From the NCBI RefSeq assembly GCF_031202265.1, contig NZ_CP100604.1:2648501-2712500 (forward strand): a stretch of 64,000 nucleotides of DNA, in the 5' to 3' direction. This DNA is from Bradyrhizobium sp. Ash2021. GTDB lineage: Bacteria; Pseudomonadota; Alphaproteobacteria; Rhizobiales; Xanthobacteraceae. Of this stretch, positions 63,152-64,000 are shown in pieces. A program made the translations under genes and the position numbers. The notes below the pieces were generated by a model. That model saw only the letters and a list, made by a program, of their open reading frames with translations. It searched no databases and was not told where the DNA came from. The stretch's first letter is position 1, and every line of letters begins with the position of its first letter.

Positions 63152-64000
63152 ATGACTTCTTCCGCGGCCACCAAGATCAAACGACGAAAAGCGCCTGAAG
63201 CGGCCTCCGGCCGCCCCGTGCTGCTGCTGGAGTGGTACGACCGCCACCGCCGCCGGCTGCCGTGGCGGCCGCCGGCCGGCGAGCGTGCCGATCCCTATCG
63301 CGTCTGGCTGTCGGAAATCATGCTGCAGCAGACCGGCGTCAAAACCGTCGGGCCGTATTTCGAGAAATTTCTGGCGCGCTGGCCCGATGTCGAGGCGCTC
63401 GGCCGCGCCTCGCTCGACGATGTGCTGCGGATGTGGGCCGGGCTCGGCTATTATTCGCGGGCGCGCAACCTGCATGCCTGCGCGGTCGCAGTGCTGCGCG
63501 ATCACCGCGGGGTGTTTCCCGATACCGAGCAAGGCCTGCAGGCGCTGCCCGGGATCGGGCCCTACACCGCGTCGGCGATCGCGGCGATCGCCTTCGACCG
63601 CCGCACCATGCCGGTCGACGGCAATATCGAGCGGGTGGTGTCGCGGCTGTTCGCGGTCGAGGAGCCGCTGCCGCAGGCAAAGCCGTTCATCCAGCAATTG
63701 GCCGCAACTTTGCTTGGCGATGCTCGCGCCGGCGACGAGAAGTCTCGCGCCGGGGATAGCGCGCAGGCGCTGATGGACCTCGGCTCGTCGATCTGCACGC
63801 CGAAGAAACCGGCCTGCGCGCTGTGTCCGCTGAACGACGACTGCGCCGCCTGTGTGCGCGGCGATCAGGAGACCTTTCCGCGCAAGGCGCCGAAGAAATC
63901 AGGCGCGCTGCGCCGGGGCGCGGCCTTTGTCGTCACGCGCGGCGACGAGCTTTTGGTCCGCACCCGACCCGAAAAGGGGCTGCTCGGCGGCATGACCGAA
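63152..64000 (+). CDS. mutY: A/G-specific adenine glycosylase (3' end beyond window)
   Basis: The first 283 codons are present. Features in order: SEIMLQQT with the catalytic Glu, the helix-hairpin-helix LPGIGPYTASAIAAIAFDRR, VDGNIERV with the catalytic Asp, and the iron-sulfur loop CTPKKPACALCPLNDDC (C-X6-C-X2-C-X5-C). It removes adenine mispaired with 8-oxoguanine. Nudix-like C-terminal 8-oxoG recognition begins near the edge (GAAFVVTRGDELLVRTRPEK). Start ATG 63152. The remaining 70-90 residues are cut off. Confidence 0.96.
   Translation, partial: MTSSAATKIKRRKAPEAASGRPVLLLEWYDRHRRRLPWRPPAGERADPYRVWLSEIMLQQTGVKTVGPYFEKFLARWPDVEALGRASLDDVLRMWAGLGYYSRARNLHACAVAVLRDHRGVFPDTEQGLQALPGIGPYTASAIAAIAFDRRTMPVDGNIERVVSRLFAVEEPLPQAKPFIQQLAATLLGDARAGDEKSRAGDSAQALMDLGSSICTPKKPACALCPLNDDCAACVRGDQETFPRKAPKKSGALRRGAAFVVTRGDELLVRTRPEKGLLGGMTE

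Overview
The window looks like chromosome of a high-GC alphaproteobacterium of the Bradyrhizobium/Rhodopseudomonas group (Nitrobacteraceae). The reasons are the fused cytochrome b/c1 gene next to a Rieske gene, the fused trpE(G) gene, a roughly 545-residue isocitrate lyase beside an ScfR-type regulator, the mutY/DUF721/dsbA/smc neighbourhood, zinc-ribbon cyclase-ATPase proteins, and several dispersed GTCATTGCGAG-type intergenic repeats. The genus is inferred from gene content and remembered homologues; no search was run.

Left core region (about 1-39 kb). The glyoxylate shunt pair scfR/aceA comes first, followed by small proteins, a metallophosphoesterase, a Nudix hydrolase, and a translationally coupled pair of membrane glycosyltransferase-like genes. 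A DUF2946 + TonB-dependent receptor operon sits behind a near-ideal Zur palindrome, so it is probably a zinc-starvation uptake operon. A four-gene MoxR-DUF58-BatA/DUF4159-membrane protein operon is opposed by a five-gene chain (DUF1285, CoA-type Nudix, DUF6111, CCA-adding enzyme, TSUP permease). Next come hemF, queD/queE, trmL, the bc1 complex genes, a dienelactone hydrolase, an extradiol-type dioxygenase, trpL-trpE(G)-apt, two ParA-like ATPases, lemA/M48 protease, and an Rsm22-family gene.

Accessory region (about 39-57 kb). Gene density drops, intergenic repeats become frequent, and intact, remnant and broken genes are mixed. It holds a 1.1-kb non-coding stretch with nested inverted repeats, a zinc ribbon-cyclase-AAA-TPR protein, a patatin lipoprotein, a 2TM ion channel, and two NTF2-like proteins. 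It also holds an IS256-family element with a 9-bp target duplication and an IS3-family element that splits an already frameshifted LysR gene. Other genes are an orphan histidine-kinase DHp domain, a pantothenate kinase, a secreted Cache-domain protein and an L,D-transpeptidase.

Right core region (57-64 kb). smc, two tandem Tat-exported DsbA-like proteins and a DUF721/DciA-like gene run on the minus strand. mutY runs on the plus strand and is cut by the window edge.

The observations I would follow first are the Zur-box operon, a QueD whose catalytic Cys is replaced by a Ser-Glu arrangement (PTPS-III-like), the trp attenuation leader, the paired ParA-like ATPases, the orphan DHp protein, and the structured repeats of the 39-54 kb region. 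No clearly new multi-gene system could be demonstrated.
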